From: Neobacillus paridis
GTDB lineage: Bacteria; Bacillota; Bacilli; Bacillales; Cytobacillaceae
DNA: 64,000 nt
Assembly (NCBI RefSeq): GCF_016765675.1
Contig: NZ_JAESWB010000168.1
Span: forward strand, 713,392-777,391
Direction: 5' to 3'
Positions 34,116-43,000 of this stretch are shown in pieces (the stretch's first letter is position 1; each line of letters opens with the position of its first letter). The notes under the pieces were generated by a model. That model made no database searches. It saw only the letters and a program-made list of their open reading frames with translations, and was not told the origin of the DNA. Position numbers and translations under genes: made by a program.

Positions 34116-34244
34116 TTACTCTTCATCATGGTCTATGGGTTCCGTCATTTGTTCTTTGGTTGGCTCACCATATAGCTGGTTGATTTCTTTCACTAAGTGA
34201 TCTAAAAATTCATCAGATAAAATGGGATTCTTTTCTTTGAACAT
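34116..34244 (-). CDS. 42-residue acidic protein
   Basis: A short minus-strand gene with a textbook AAAGGAGGATAG ribosome site before the ATG. The product is acidic and soluble (a SDEFLDHLVKEINQLYGEP core, then an Asp/Glu-rich end). Its function is unknown. The strong site and protein-like composition support it despite its size. Confidence 0.6.
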   Translation of the reverse strand: MFKEKNPILSDEFLDHLVKEINQLYGEPTKEQMTEPIDHDEE

Positions 34245-34383
34245 GCTATCCTCCTTTGGCACGAGTGAAATGATCTATCCACGTATCTAACCTTTCCGTT
34301 CATTCTCGGTTTTAATCATTTTAAAAAAATATTTACATTTTCTGAACATGGGAGTAAGATAATCACAGTTTCAATTTTCTTAA

Positions 34384-34525
34384 ATCGCTGAAACCATTAG
34401 GTACGGGGGAACCATTTTTGTGGGTTGTGACTGACCCTAGGGGTGAATCCTTTCATGGTAGGGCTACTCAAAGGTCCGAATCCGACAGCTAACCTCGTAA
34501 GCGTTATATTGAGAAGGAAGGTGGA
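34384..34525 (+). promoter_or_regulatory. ydaO/yuaA-type c-di-AMP riboswitch
   Basis: The leader of kimA contains the hallmarks of the c-di-AMP class: GGTACGGGGGAACC (34400-34413), GGGGTGAATCC (34440-34450), a TCCGAATCCGACAGCTAACCTCG block and a terminal GAGAAGGAAG. In Bacillus it switches off potassium-uptake genes when c-di-AMP is high. The terminator downstream (34549-34590) is the expression platform. Confidence 0.9.
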
Positions 34526-34548
34526 GCTTGTGACAATCGTAAATTGAT

Positions 34549-34590
34549 GTGTCTACAGGTCTATTTCATCTGACTTGTAGGCACTTTTTT
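34549..34590 (+). terminator. riboswitch-controlled terminator of kimA
   Basis: 13-base arms (34549-34561 and 34572-34584) with two GU-type pairs, then six Ts. It lies between the aptamer and the kimA start. Confidence 0.8.
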
Positions 34591-34668
34591 ATTTCTCTCC
34601 TGTTAAGAGTCTATCCTTAACAAGGGCAAATATCTTATTGATACACATTTTATGGTGGTGAGGATTGA

Positions 34669-36495
34669 ATGTTTACATCTATAAAAAGGCTTTTAATTGG
34701 ACGGCCATTAAAATCCTATGAATTAGGGGAACAGAAACTAAACAAAACGAAGGCTTTAGCCATTCTTTCATCAGATGCCCTATCATCTGTGGCCTATGGC
34801 CCTGAGCAAATTTTGATCGTCTTATTTACGATCAGTTCAGCAGCATTTTGGTACTCCATTCCGATCGCAGTGGGTGTACTCATTCTTTTAACAGCCCTGA
34901 TATTGTCTTATCGGCAAATTATCTTTGCTTATCCTCATGGCGGTGGGGCTTACGTCGTTTCAAAGAGCAATTTAGGTATCAATGCAGGTTTGGTTGCTGG
35001 AGGTTCCTTATTGGTGGACTATATCTTAACTGTTGCGGTAAGTGTGTCTTCCGGGACGGATGCAATCACATCTGCTTTTCCTGCTTTACATGGCTATAAT
35101 GTGGAAATTGCCATTGTATTTGTCCTGTTTATCACTATTTTAAACTTAAGAGGAGTAACGGAGTCGGCTTCCGTATTAGCCTATCCTGTTTACTTATTTG
35201 TTTTTGCCTTGTTTATCTTAATTGGTGTAGGGATTTATAAGATTGCATCGGGAGGGGTTCCTCCGCATTTACACACGCCCATTGGCACACCAGTGGCAGG
35301 GATCAGTTTGTTTATCCTTTTAAGGGCGTTTGCATCAGGAAGTTCTGCCTTAACAGGGGTGGAAGCGATATCGAATGCCATCCCGAACTTTAAAGCCCCT
35401 GCTCCAAAAAATGCTGCGAAAACATTAATGGCAATGGGAGCGCTGCTAGCTATCCTGTTTTCTGGAATTGTGTTTTTAGCCTATTACTATGGAATTGCCC
35501 CAAGTGAAAAGGTGACCGTTGTTTCGCAAATTGCGGAAGATACCTTTGGGCGGAATTTTGTCTATTTCTTTATTCAAGGAACGACCGCGTTGATCTTAAT
35601 TCTTGCTGCGAACACTGGATTTTCTGCTTTCCCGCTGTTGGCTGTTAATCTGGCGAAGGATAAGTTTATCCCAAGAATGTTTCTGATTAGAGGGGATCGA
35701 TTAGGATATTCAAACGGCATTATCATACTAGGAATTTCCTCTATCCTTTTAATCATAGCTTTTCATGCAAAAACAGAGCATCTGATCCCGCTTTATGCCA
35801 TTGGTGTCTTTTTGCCTTTCACTTTATCCCAGTCCGGCATGATGGTGAAATGGTTGAGAGAAAAGCCGCAAGGGTGGGTTCCAAAATTTTTCATCAACAC
35901 AACTGGTGCCTTGATTAGCTTTACCGTCACGATTATTTTCTTGGTAACAAAATTCACGCAGGTATGGCCCATCTTAATTTTCTTACCTGCCATTGTTTAC
36001 CACTTTCATCGAATTAGAAAGCATTATGAAGCGGTTGGAGACCAGCTTAGCCTTAAAACGTGCGAACCATCTTTCCCTATTGAGGGTAATGTGATGATCG
36101 TACCTGTTGCTGGGATGACGCATGTTGTCGAGAATACCTTAAATTATGTTAAATCCCTTTCTCCTGACCAAATTATTGCGGTCTATGTATCATTTGACAG
36201 AGACGATGAGAAACAGTTTGAAGAGAGATGGAAGAAATGGCAGCCTGACGTAAGACTGGTGACACTGTACTCGTATTACCGAAGTATTATCAACCCATTG
36301 ACGAAATTTGTCGATATTGTAGAGCATAAAGCTCGGGAAGGGAATTACCGGGTAACGGTGGTCATCCCACAATTTATCCCTAAAAAAGGCTGGCATAATA
36401 TTCTTCATAACCAATCAAGCTTACTGATTCGAACATTCCTACTGTATCGGAGAAATGTAGTCGTTACAACGGTCCCGTACCACTTGAAAAAATAA
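34669..36495 (+). CDS. kimA: potassium importer KimA
   Basis: 608 residues, matching the 607 of Bacillus subtilis KimA (YdaO). Twelve hydrophobic segments fill the first ~430 residues, starting after LLIGRPLKSYELGEQKLNK and including the APC-superfamily block YPHGGGAYVVSKSNLG. The last ~150 residues form a cytoplasmic domain (GNVMIVPVAGMTHVVENTL) that binds c-di-AMP in known members. It takes up potassium with protons. Control by c-di-AMP is thus double: by the leader riboswitch and by direct binding. Monocistronic. Confidence 0.93.
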   Translation: MFTSIKRLLIGRPLKSYELGEQKLNKTKALAILSSDALSSVAYGPEQILIVLFTISSAAFWYSIPIAVGVLILLTALILSYRQIIFAYPHGGGAYVVSKSNLGINAGLVAGGSLLVDYILTVAVSVSSGTDAITSAFPALHGYNVEIAIVFVLFITILNLRGVTESASVLAYPVYLFVFALFILIGVGIYKIASGGVPPHLHTPIGTPVAGISLFILLRAFASGSSALTGVEAISNAIPNFKAPAPKNAAKTLMAMGALLAILFSGIVFLAYYYGIAPSEKVTVVSQIAEDTFGRNFVYFFIQGTTALILILAANTGFSAFPLLAVNLAKDKFIPRMFLIRGDRLGYSNGIIILGISSILLIIAFHAKTEHLIPLYAIGVFLPFTLSQSGMMVKWLREKPQGWVPKFFINTTGALISFTVTIIFLVTKFTQVWPILIFLPAIVYHFHRIRKHYEAVGDQLSLKTCEPSFPIEGNVMIVPVAGMTHVVENTLNYVKSLSPDQIIAVYVSFDRDDEKQFEERWKKWQPDVRLVTLYSYYRSIINPLTKFVDIVEHKAREGNYRVTVVIPQFIPKKGWHNILHNQSSLLIRTFLLYRRNVVVTTVPYHLKK

Positions 36496-36870
36496 GAAAC
36501 AAGGACTGCATATGTTTATGCATTATGTTAACAAAAGAGCAGGCTGATTGAAGAAGGAATTTGTTTTTATATGGATTAAAGATCCAGAAGGCAGACTGGT
36601 TGAACTATGGGAGAAATAACCGGTTGTAATGATTCATATTTGGGGTTCCACCAACAAAACGCGGAAAACATACGCTAAGCAAAATTCGACATGCAGAAAG
36701 CCGATTTTTCCTACGCTAAGGATTCATCGGCTTTATTTTATTCGATAAGAGAATTATGGTGTAAAGAATTTAAGATACATTAGTGGCTTCCCCCAATTCT
36801 TTGAACTTACATACGCAGCATCGCTCGTGGATTTTAACGTGCGAAAATAACTTTGTTGAGGATACCCTTA
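36496..36870. other. gap with a glyoxalase-type scrap and a terminator
   Basis: A 23-codon stretch (36548-36619) reads EFVFIWIKDPEGRLVELWEK, the end of a VOC/glyoxalase-fold protein; the rest of that gene is gone. A terminator lies at 36697-36734. Nothing else is visible. Confidence 0.45.
36697..36734. terminator. terminator hairpin
   Basis: 9-base arms AAAGCCGAT/ATCGGCTTT (36697-36705 and 36726-36734) with a 20-base loop and T-rich tail. It may end kimA readthrough or serve the convergent ger operon. Confidence 0.65.
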
Positions 36871-38040
36871 TTAGTTACTGTTATCGGAAAACCTATCTAC
36901 CGTCCTTCCACTGTTCGTAATATTCACCTTTACATTGATTTTCTGAAGCGATGAACCATCTAAAGGAACCTTGCCAGATTGTCTAAGTCTTTGCCATTCC
37001 GGCAGTTGTTTTCGATAAAGGGAATCCAGCAGATTAAGAACATCCGTGTTCTGCTTGAGCCCTTCCCTATATGTCTGCCTAATCTCTTCACGGATCAACT
37101 TTTCAGATTTGCTTTTTAATAATGACTCGGAGGCCCCCTTTCCTATTTCAATAATGTTGCCTTTTACTCTAATAGTAAGGTTGAAATAAATCTTACCGTT
37201 ACGAACTACCGGAACAATCTCATGTTTTGGATGCTCGAATATTATACTGGCAACAGGCTGTTTTTCCGAACCTATTACAAGCGGGGCACGGGCCGTTCTC
37301 CGTTCGATCCAGCGGAGCCCCTTCGCTTTTGTTCTAGGTAGCCAACCGTTCCACTTTCCATTTTTAATGAGTCCATAACCTTCTACTTCAAGAGCACTAT
37401 ACTCTTGCTTTTTGTCAACCCAATATCCCTTAACTGTGTTGATTATGGGTAGCAACGGGGTTTTAGCATGTTCCTTCATCTCGGCAATGAGCCGGTATAA
37501 CTGTTTGGGGAGTATAAAAGAACTTTGTTCATATGCGTCACCCGGGTCACCAAGTTGTGAATAGACAGGCGAAGCTTCCAAAATGGGCGAGGCAAGAAGT
37601 ATATCTTTGACCGGTGCCCGAGTTCCGAATATCCACAGCGTATACCGGAATTCGTTAAAGCGGGTTAATAGGTCTATGCCTTCATGGATGCCAAGCTTCA
37701 ATACTGATTCACTTAGGATCACGGTATTAAGATGGCCCCAATAAATTCTTCGTTGTGAAGTTTTGTACAAATTATGAAGAGCTGTCTCGATCGTATTTCC
37801 TTGCCCTTTTCCTACCCAAGCTCCTTCTGTGGTCTCACTTTTCCCTCCGCTGCTTTCCTGTTTACCCAATGTAGAAAAATCCAAAATTTGCACATAAACA
37901 TTATATTTTCCATCCAAATAGTCGATTCCCACTGCATGTGCATAAAACATATGTTCCACTTCCTTGGCATTCCAACAACCCGATAGAAGGGGAAGAAACA
38001 AAATAGCAAATATTGCTTTTCTCCAATCATTTCTTTTCAT
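36871..38040 (-). CDS. germinant receptor lipoprotein subunit, GerC family
   Basis: 389 residues starting MKRNDWRKAI, with a hydrophobic signal and a lipobox (LLSGC, Cys about 22), so it is a lipoprotein on the outer face of the spore inner membrane. The Ger(x)C family signatures include YAHAVGIDYLDGKYNVYVQI and RIYWGHLNTVILSE. With the A and B subunits it forms a nutrient germinant receptor. It is the last gene of the operon; its ATG directly abuts the stop of the A-subunit gene. Confidence 0.9.
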   Translation of the reverse strand: MKRNDWRKAIFAILFLPLLSGCWNAKEVEHMFYAHAVGIDYLDGKYNVYVQILDFSTLGKQESSGGKSETTEGAWVGKGQGNTIETALHNLYKTSQRRIYWGHLNTVILSESVLKLGIHEGIDLLTRFNEFRYTLWIFGTRAPVKDILLASPILEASPVYSQLGDPGDAYEQSSFILPKQLYRLIAEMKEHAKTPLLPIINTVKGYWVDKKQEYSALEVEGYGLIKNGKWNGWLPRTKAKGLRWIERRTARAPLVIGSEKQPVASIIFEHPKHEIVPVVRNGKIYFNLTIRVKGNIIEIGKGASESLLKSKSEKLIREEIRQTYREGLKQNTDVLNLLDSLYRKQLPEWQRLRQSGKVPLDGSSLQKINVKVNITNSGRTVDRFSDNSN

Positions 38041-39597
38041 TTATTTCTGATCCCTTCTCCTTGTTGCATCGACGGTGTTCAGCATTTTCGGACGCTTTTT
38101 CATATAGACAGCCGGAGCACGAAACACTGCTTGAACAATATCACGAAAGGAAATGGGGGAAATGGGGGCAAGGTAAGGAACCCCGAAAGAACGGAGATTG
38201 GCAAGGCTAATCAGAATTACGATAACGGCAAGGAGAAGTCCGAATATCCCTAAAAAAGAAGTGACGATTAGGATTAAAATCCTGAGAATACTTACGGCTC
38301 CGATCAAAGACTGATTCACAAGAGTATCTGTGGCCACTGCAGTTGTCGCAATTACTACCAATAACGTTGGGCTCGTGAGCCCTGCGCGAATGGCGGCGTC
38401 TCCAATGATCAAACCGCCCACTACAGCAAGCGTTTGCCCGATAACACTTGGAAGGCGAACCCCCGCTTCCTTAAACAGTTCGAAGGCAAGTAACATGAAA
38501 ATGCCTTCTATAGGAGTGGGGAGTGGCACCCCTTTTCTTGACATTACAATGGTGGCCAGCAGTGTCAAGGGAAGTTGATCCTGATGATATGTAGCGATAC
38601 CGATAAAAAAACTCGGCAGGAATAAGGCGATGCACAAGCCTAGTGCTCTTAAAAATCTACTGAATGCAACACCTGAATATGGATTATGAAGATCCTCAGC
38701 AGACTTAAATAGGAGCGTTAAATTGACCGGAGCAATGATTGCTGTTGGAACACCGTCAAGAAGAATGGCAAAGCGACCTCTCAGTAAGGTGGAGACCAAA
38801 TAATCCGGCCGGCCTGTGTAATCGAAAAGCGGAAACAAACTCCATTTTGATTCGGCCAGCCATTCCTCTAGTTCATTGCAGCTATATATAGCATCCATGT
38901 CAATTTCAGAAAGCCGATATTTAACTTCTTCCACTACTTCTGAACGAACGACATCCTTTATGTATAGGAGCCCTGCCTTCGTTTGGCTGCGCTTCCCTAA
39001 TGTATATTGTTCATAAGACATAGAATGGGTCCGCAATCTTTTCCGAACCAACGCAACGTTTGCGGAAAGATCTTCAATAAACCCGTCTCTTGGCCCACGT
39101 ATGGAAACCTCCGTATTAGTCTCCTCAGGTTTTCTGTTGGGGGGGTTTGAAATGTTGAGGGTAAAAGCGGATGCCAGCCCATCAAAAAACAAGATCATTT
39201 CCCCGTTAAAGACTTTCTGTTCAAGGTTATTCAGTAGCACTTCCTTTTGTAACGAGGATATGGGCCACTGAGAGAGCAGCACATCTTCATTTAAAAACTG
39301 GGACCCAATCTCATCAAGACATTTGCTTAAGCTTGGAATGATAGTTTCATTAACCCGTTTCGTATCGGATAACCCTTCACAATAGACCATCAGGACGCAA
39401 ACCACCGGTCCCTCGTGAAAGCTTATTTTCTCAACTTTAACATCTTGGCAATCTTTGAAAGTTTCCTTAGCCCATGTCTCATTTTTCACCAAAGAGGAAT
39501 CCACATATTGGGGTTTCGCTCCGGCAGACGATTCCTGATTACTTTTTGCTTGTTGTTCCTTTTGAAAAAGGTTAGTGATAAACTGCCAAGTTTTCAT
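38041..39597 (-). CDS. germinant receptor A subunit, GerA family
   Basis: 518 residues from ATG 39597 (AAGGTGG before it); an upstream ATG at 39627 exists but lacks a good site. The N-terminal ~270 residues are hydrophilic, and about five membrane segments follow (near ALGLCIALFLPSFFIGIAT and TLAVVGGLIIGDAAIRAGL), as usual for GerA. The conserved stretch DGVPTAIIAPVNLTLLFKSA is present. It forms the oligomeric channel-like core of the receptor. Its start overlaps the B-subunit stop by four bases (ATGA). Confidence 0.9.
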   Translation of the reverse strand: MKTWQFITNLFQKEQQAKSNQESSAGAKPQYVDSSLVKNETWAKETFKDCQDVKVEKISFHEGPVVCVLMVYCEGLSDTKRVNETIIPSLSKCLDEIGSQFLNEDVLLSQWPISSLQKEVLLNNLEQKVFNGEMILFFDGLASAFTLNISNPPNRKPEETNTEVSIRGPRDGFIEDLSANVALVRKRLRTHSMSYEQYTLGKRSQTKAGLLYIKDVVRSEVVEEVKYRLSEIDMDAIYSCNELEEWLAESKWSLFPLFDYTGRPDYLVSTLLRGRFAILLDGVPTAIIAPVNLTLLFKSAEDLHNPYSGVAFSRFLRALGLCIALFLPSFFIGIATYHQDQLPLTLLATIVMSRKGVPLPTPIEGIFMLLAFELFKEAGVRLPSVIGQTLAVVGGLIIGDAAIRAGLTSPTLLVVIATTAVATDTLVNQSLIGAVSILRILILIVTSFLGIFGLLLAVIVILISLANLRSFGVPYLAPISPISFRDIVQAVFRAPAVYMKKRPKMLNTVDATRRRDQK

Positions 39598-40682
39598 GAC
39601 TCCACCTTCTTTTTTGTTTGTATCCATGCTGTTGAGGTAAGTAAAGCAGATAAGAGTAAAATTAATAGCAGTATATAAGGCAGGTATACCTTCGATAACA
39701 ATATCATGAACGTTTTATCGCTAATGGGGACTTGGGATATCGCAATCAGAAGAACAAACAACACAATCAAGTAACCGGTTCGTTTTTTACTCTTCGGTAT
39801 GTTCAAAAGTTCCGGGATTAAAAACATTCCGAACGATACCCTTATAAAAGATCCGACGATCCATTGATAAATAGATAAAAAGTCGACATGTTCAATAAAA
39901 TGTTTGAACGTGACCAACCTCCATTGTTCAAATGCTGGGAAACGCATTCTTGCAGCTTCATACGGCCCAAAAATCGCAATCGCCCCTGTTAGAGGACCAA
40001 GTGTCAATTCCACCAACATCATTCCTGTTATTAGAAGGGGAAAAAACCTTATTTTTGACTGAATTCGATGCTGCATAAAAACAAAATAGAATATTCCAAC
40101 AAACCCTGATCCTGCGTACATCATTCCTTTTAGGACAGATTCAGATCCGTGCTCAAAAAGAGGAAACAGCATGGAATAATCTTTATGGGGAAAATTTGAA
40201 GCCATAACAATGAAGCCAAACACGATTACAAGGGGAAGCAGTATCCCATTCACAATCGCAATGGAACGCAATCCAGAATGAACAATATAAAAGGAGACCA
40301 GTGAAAAACAGAAAACAAGGACCAAATTTGGTGTGTTCGGCAGGTATGTAATATTAGTCCAGTAGGTAACATCCCGAATAGTCGTGGCACACATGAGAAA
40401 CATTTCCATAAGGATAATCAGGATAATTAAATAGGCAAATATAGGCCCTAAAAGTTGCTTTAGCCAAAGGAAAAGGTGCTGCTGTCCGCTTCCCTTCATG
40501 ATGAAAAAAATGAGTGGAATCCAAGCTAGCAACAAAATCCCTGAGAACAACACAGAAATCCACGAATCCCGTCCTGCTGTTTGAAGCAATATTGGAATGA
40601 CGATTACGTGATCTAGTATTCCTATGGCGGTAATTATGATCATAGAGGCTTGAAGGATACTAATCGTTTCAGTCTTTTTCAT
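39594..40682 (-). CDS. germinant receptor B subunit, spore permease family
   Basis: 362 residues from ATG 40682 (AAGGGAGTT upstream); the frame extends 28 codons further without support. Ten hydrophobic segments, APC-like, matching the GerB/spore permease family (ASMIIITAIGILDHVIVIP at the start). The B subunit binds the nutrient germinant. It is the first gene of the operon, so the order is B-A-C rather than the common A-B-C. Expression should be forespore-specific, but no sigma-G promoter was clearly identified. Confidence 0.9.
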   Translation of the reverse strand: MKKTETISILQASMIIITAIGILDHVIVIPILLQTAGRDSWISVLFSGILLLAWIPLIFFIMKGSGQQHLFLWLKQLLGPIFAYLIILIILMEMFLMCATTIRDVTYWTNITYLPNTPNLVLVFCFSLVSFYIVHSGLRSIAIVNGILLPLVIVFGFIVMASNFPHKDYSMLFPLFEHGSESVLKGMMYAGSGFVGIFYFVFMQHRIQSKIRFFPLLITGMMLVELTLGPLTGAIAIFGPYEAARMRFPAFEQWRLVTFKHFIEHVDFLSIYQWIVGSFIRVSFGMFLIPELLNIPKSKKRTGYLIVLFVLLIAISQVPISDKTFMILLSKVYLPYILLLILLLSALLTSTAWIQTKKKVES

Positions 40683-41121
40683 ACCACGAACTCCCTTAAA
40701 AAACAGGAAATTTTTTGTGTTTGTATTTTTTACCAAATATTGTTTTTTATACACTTTCCCTTTCATGCTGAATCAATCAGATATATTTGCTTTAACTACC
40801 GATAACGCTTGATTATGAACAAAAATACCCTTCGGTTAAGTTTAACCTGGGAGGAAATGGGCATTTTCTACTTTTTAAGAACACCTTAACTTAAGACGGT
40901 TTAGTTTGAATAATGAATGCAATCCGTTAAATCAGGGCCGGAGAACATGATTCCATCATGCCACCGGAGAACAGACCAATATCACCTGCTTAAAATTAAA
41001 AAAATAAATAAAACCATCAAAAATATTAAGGTAAGAATAAATAAAATTAAAATTATTTATTTACATATTAATTTTATTGAATTATAATCAAATTAAATTA
41101 AACTACAGAAAGGATTTGATT
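40683..41121. other. divergent promoter region
   Basis: Between the divergent ger operon and the DUF2089 operon. It contains the palindrome GGTTAAGTTTAACC (40834-40847) upstream of gerB and a 10-base direct repeat CCGGAGAACA (40938-40947, 40964-40973). TATAAT near 41081 is a likely -10 for the rightward operon. No gene is seen. Confidence 0.4.
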
Positions 41122-41487
41122 ATGACCTATCCAGTGATTACAAATTGTCCGGTATGCAGTCATAAGTTGAAGGTTACGAAGCTGCGCTGCGAACACTGTA
41201 GCACAACAATTGAAAATGAGTTTGAAATGTCGAAATTAGCATCGCTGTCCAAGGAACAGCTGGACTTTGTCGAAGTATTCTTAGTATGCAGAGGAAACAT
41301 CAAAGAAGTTGAAAAAGAACTTGGGATCTCATATCCAACGGTTCGTGGCAAGCTAACAGATATTATCACATCATTAGGCTATGAGCCAAAAAAGAAAAAT
41401 GAAGTGGATGAGAAAAAGATCGTTGCTATGCTGGAAAATGGAGAGATCACTCCGGAAGAAGCGATTAAGCTTCTAAAAGACGAATAG
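41122..41487 (+). CDS. DUF2089 zinc-ribbon protein with a SHOCT-like tail
   Basis: 121 residues from ATG 41122 (GAAAGGA before it). The N-terminal zinc ribbon has CPVCSHKLKVTKLRCEHC; a helix-turn-helix-like middle (GNIKEVEKELGISYPTVRGKL) suits DNA binding. The last ~25 residues (EKKIVAMLENGEITPEEAIK) form a short helical hairpin related to SHOCT motifs. DUF2089 proteins are probable transcription regulators. It heads a three-gene operon, followed 12 bases later by a gene that begins with the same kind of hairpin. Confidence 0.8.
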   Translation: MTYPVITNCPVCSHKLKVTKLRCEHCSTTIENEFEMSKLASLSKEQLDFVEVFLVCRGNIKEVEKELGISYPTVRGKLTDIITSLGYEPKKKNEVDEKKIVAMLENGEITPEEAIKLLKDE

Positions 41488-41499
41488 GAGGAGAATGAC

Positions 41500-41919
41500 A
41501 TGAAAGAAGAAATTGCAAAGGTTTTGGCAATGGTACAAGAAGGTAAAATCGATGCAGAAAAGGGCTCAGAGCTAATTGAAGTCTTGAAGGAAAAGGAAGA
41601 AAGCAGCAATATACTTACAAAAAAAACGAATTCTTCAAGGGATGACGGGCCGCGGACATCGAAATATTTGGACAAAATGCTAAAGATCCGTGTTGAGTCA
41701 TCAGAAAATGACAATGTTAAGATCAATTTGCCAATCAAACTTGTCAAGGTTGTTCTCATGGCCGGACACAGCATTGCCTCAAGCATACCCGAGTCAGAGA
41801 AATATTTGAAGGATATTGATATTAACATGATTCTTGAAGCGATTGAAAACGAACTGGATGGTCAAATTGTTGATATTAAAGCAGCAAATGGCGATACCGT
41901 TTCAGTCATCATCGAGTAG
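41500..41919 (+). CDS. SHOCT-like/adhesin-like small protein
   Basis: 139 residues, AGGAGG before the ATG. It opens with a helical hairpin (EEIAKVLAMVQEGKIDAEKG) of the type that ends the upstream protein, then a linker, then a ~75-residue domain (KINLPIKLVKVVLMAGHSIA ... GQIVDIKAANGDTVSVII). The same last domain occurs in the next gene. No signal peptide. The function is unknown; similar N-termini occur in YvlB-like membrane-stress proteins. Confidence 0.65.
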   Translation: MKEEIAKVLAMVQEGKIDAEKGSELIEVLKEKEESSNILTKKTNSSRDDGPRTSKYLDKMLKIRVESSENDNVKINLPIKLVKVVLMAGHSIASSIPESEKYLKDIDINMILEAIENELDGQIVDIKAANGDTVSVIIE

Positions 41920-41928
41920 AGGACGCAG

Positions 41929-42210
41929 ATGCTTCATGTTAGAGTAAAATCAAAAGATGTAAGTTTCTCAGTTCCCATTCCATCCATGATTTTGAATTTA
42001 GGCATTTCCATTCTTTGTTCAAAAATGCTGCAGCAGCATGTGAACGAATGGTCAAAGGCATATATCGAAAAAAGTAAAATTCCTTTTGTCATCCCCCCAC
42101 TCGATAAATCGGCTTTAAAACGGATCGTCGATGAACTTAAAAATCATAAAGGGATTGTGCTGGTCGATATTAAAGCAAAGGATGGAACTGAAGTCAAGAT
42201 CAGACTTTAA
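41929..42210 (+). CDS. paralogue of the preceding gene's C-terminal domain
   Basis: 93 residues, 9 bases after the previous stop. It aligns with that protein's last domain: FSVPIPSMILNLGISIL against INLPIKLVKVVLMAGHS, and VLVDIKAKDGTEVKIRL against QIVDIKAANGDTVSVII. It lacks the helical hairpin. The pair probably form a hetero-oligomer and arose by duplication. Function unknown. Confidence 0.65.
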   Translation: MLHVRVKSKDVSFSVPIPSMILNLGISILCSKMLQQHVNEWSKAYIEKSKIPFVIPPLDKSALKRIVDELKNHKGIVLVDIKAKDGTEVKIRL

Positions 42211-42334
42211 TTCTAATTTTCAAAACTTGTCCTATTATTTAAAATTTTTTAGCAAACATGTCGAAAAATCCTTTGGCACCTAACCAACGGATCAAAACGC
42301 TGGTAAATCAATATTTATAGAGAGAGGAAGAAGT

Positions 42335-42406
42335 ATGAGTGATTCTGGCGATTTCTGTAAAAAGGTAAAAAAATCCTTTGAAGCCAAGGAAATGAATAGT
42401 TATTAA
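42335..42406 (+). CDS. 23-residue ORF before the AlkD-like remnant
   Basis: ATG 42335 follows GAGAGGAAG. A polar Lys/Glu-rich peptide with no recognisable relation; it may be a remnant or a leader peptide. Confidence 0.2.
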   Translation: MSDSGDFCKKVKKSFEAKEMNSY

Positions 42407-42430
42407 TATGAAGGAAGGAAGTACACAACG

Positions 42431-42772
42431 ATGGATTTCGAAACAGTGATGCAGGAGCTTAAAGCCCTCGGCAAGGAACGAACGAAAAGAATGTACATAT
42501 CCAATGGTGTACATGAGCCGCTTTTTGGTGTGGCTACAGGTGCTATGAAACCAATCGCAAAGAAAATAAAAATAAATCAACCTTTAGCGGAAGAGCTTTA
42601 TGCCACAGGTAACTATGATGCCATGTACTTTGCAGGCATTATTGCAGACCCTAAAGCCATGTCTGAGTCGGATTTTGATCGTTGGATGGATGGAGCGTAT
42701 TTTTATATGTTGTCTGATTATGTAGTGGCCGTCACGTTATCGGAGTCAGATATTGCACAAGAAATATGTTAG
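42431..42772 (+). pseudogene. AlkD-like DNA alkylation repair gene, 3' truncated
   Basis: GGAAGGAAG precedes the ATG, and the 113 residues are a normal start of a HEAT-repeat DNA alkylation repair protein (GVHEPLFGVATGAMKPIAKK, YDAMYFAGIIADPKAM, SDYVVAVTLSESDIAQE). Family members run to about 225 residues. The frame then stops and the downstream DNA (to about 42915) reads as the tail of another, unrecognised protein (NKHNLTIDLVWSYSYLL). A deletion therefore fused two genes; the repair activity is probably lost. Confidence 0.7.
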
Positions 42773-43000
42773 ATGTTAAAATCAGCTGGGCATCAGCGAG
42801 TTCAATAAACATAATCTGACGATCGATTTGGTTTGGAGCTATTCATATCTGCTCACTAATCCACAGACGACGCAAACTCACATCTATAAAATGACCAAAA
42901 TAAAAGGAGTTTGATTTGGATTATTCTCAGGTAAATCAGAATATTACGAAACCTAACCTCTTTTTTTTCGTCTAGAAATGAAAAGGAGGTTATTTACAAA

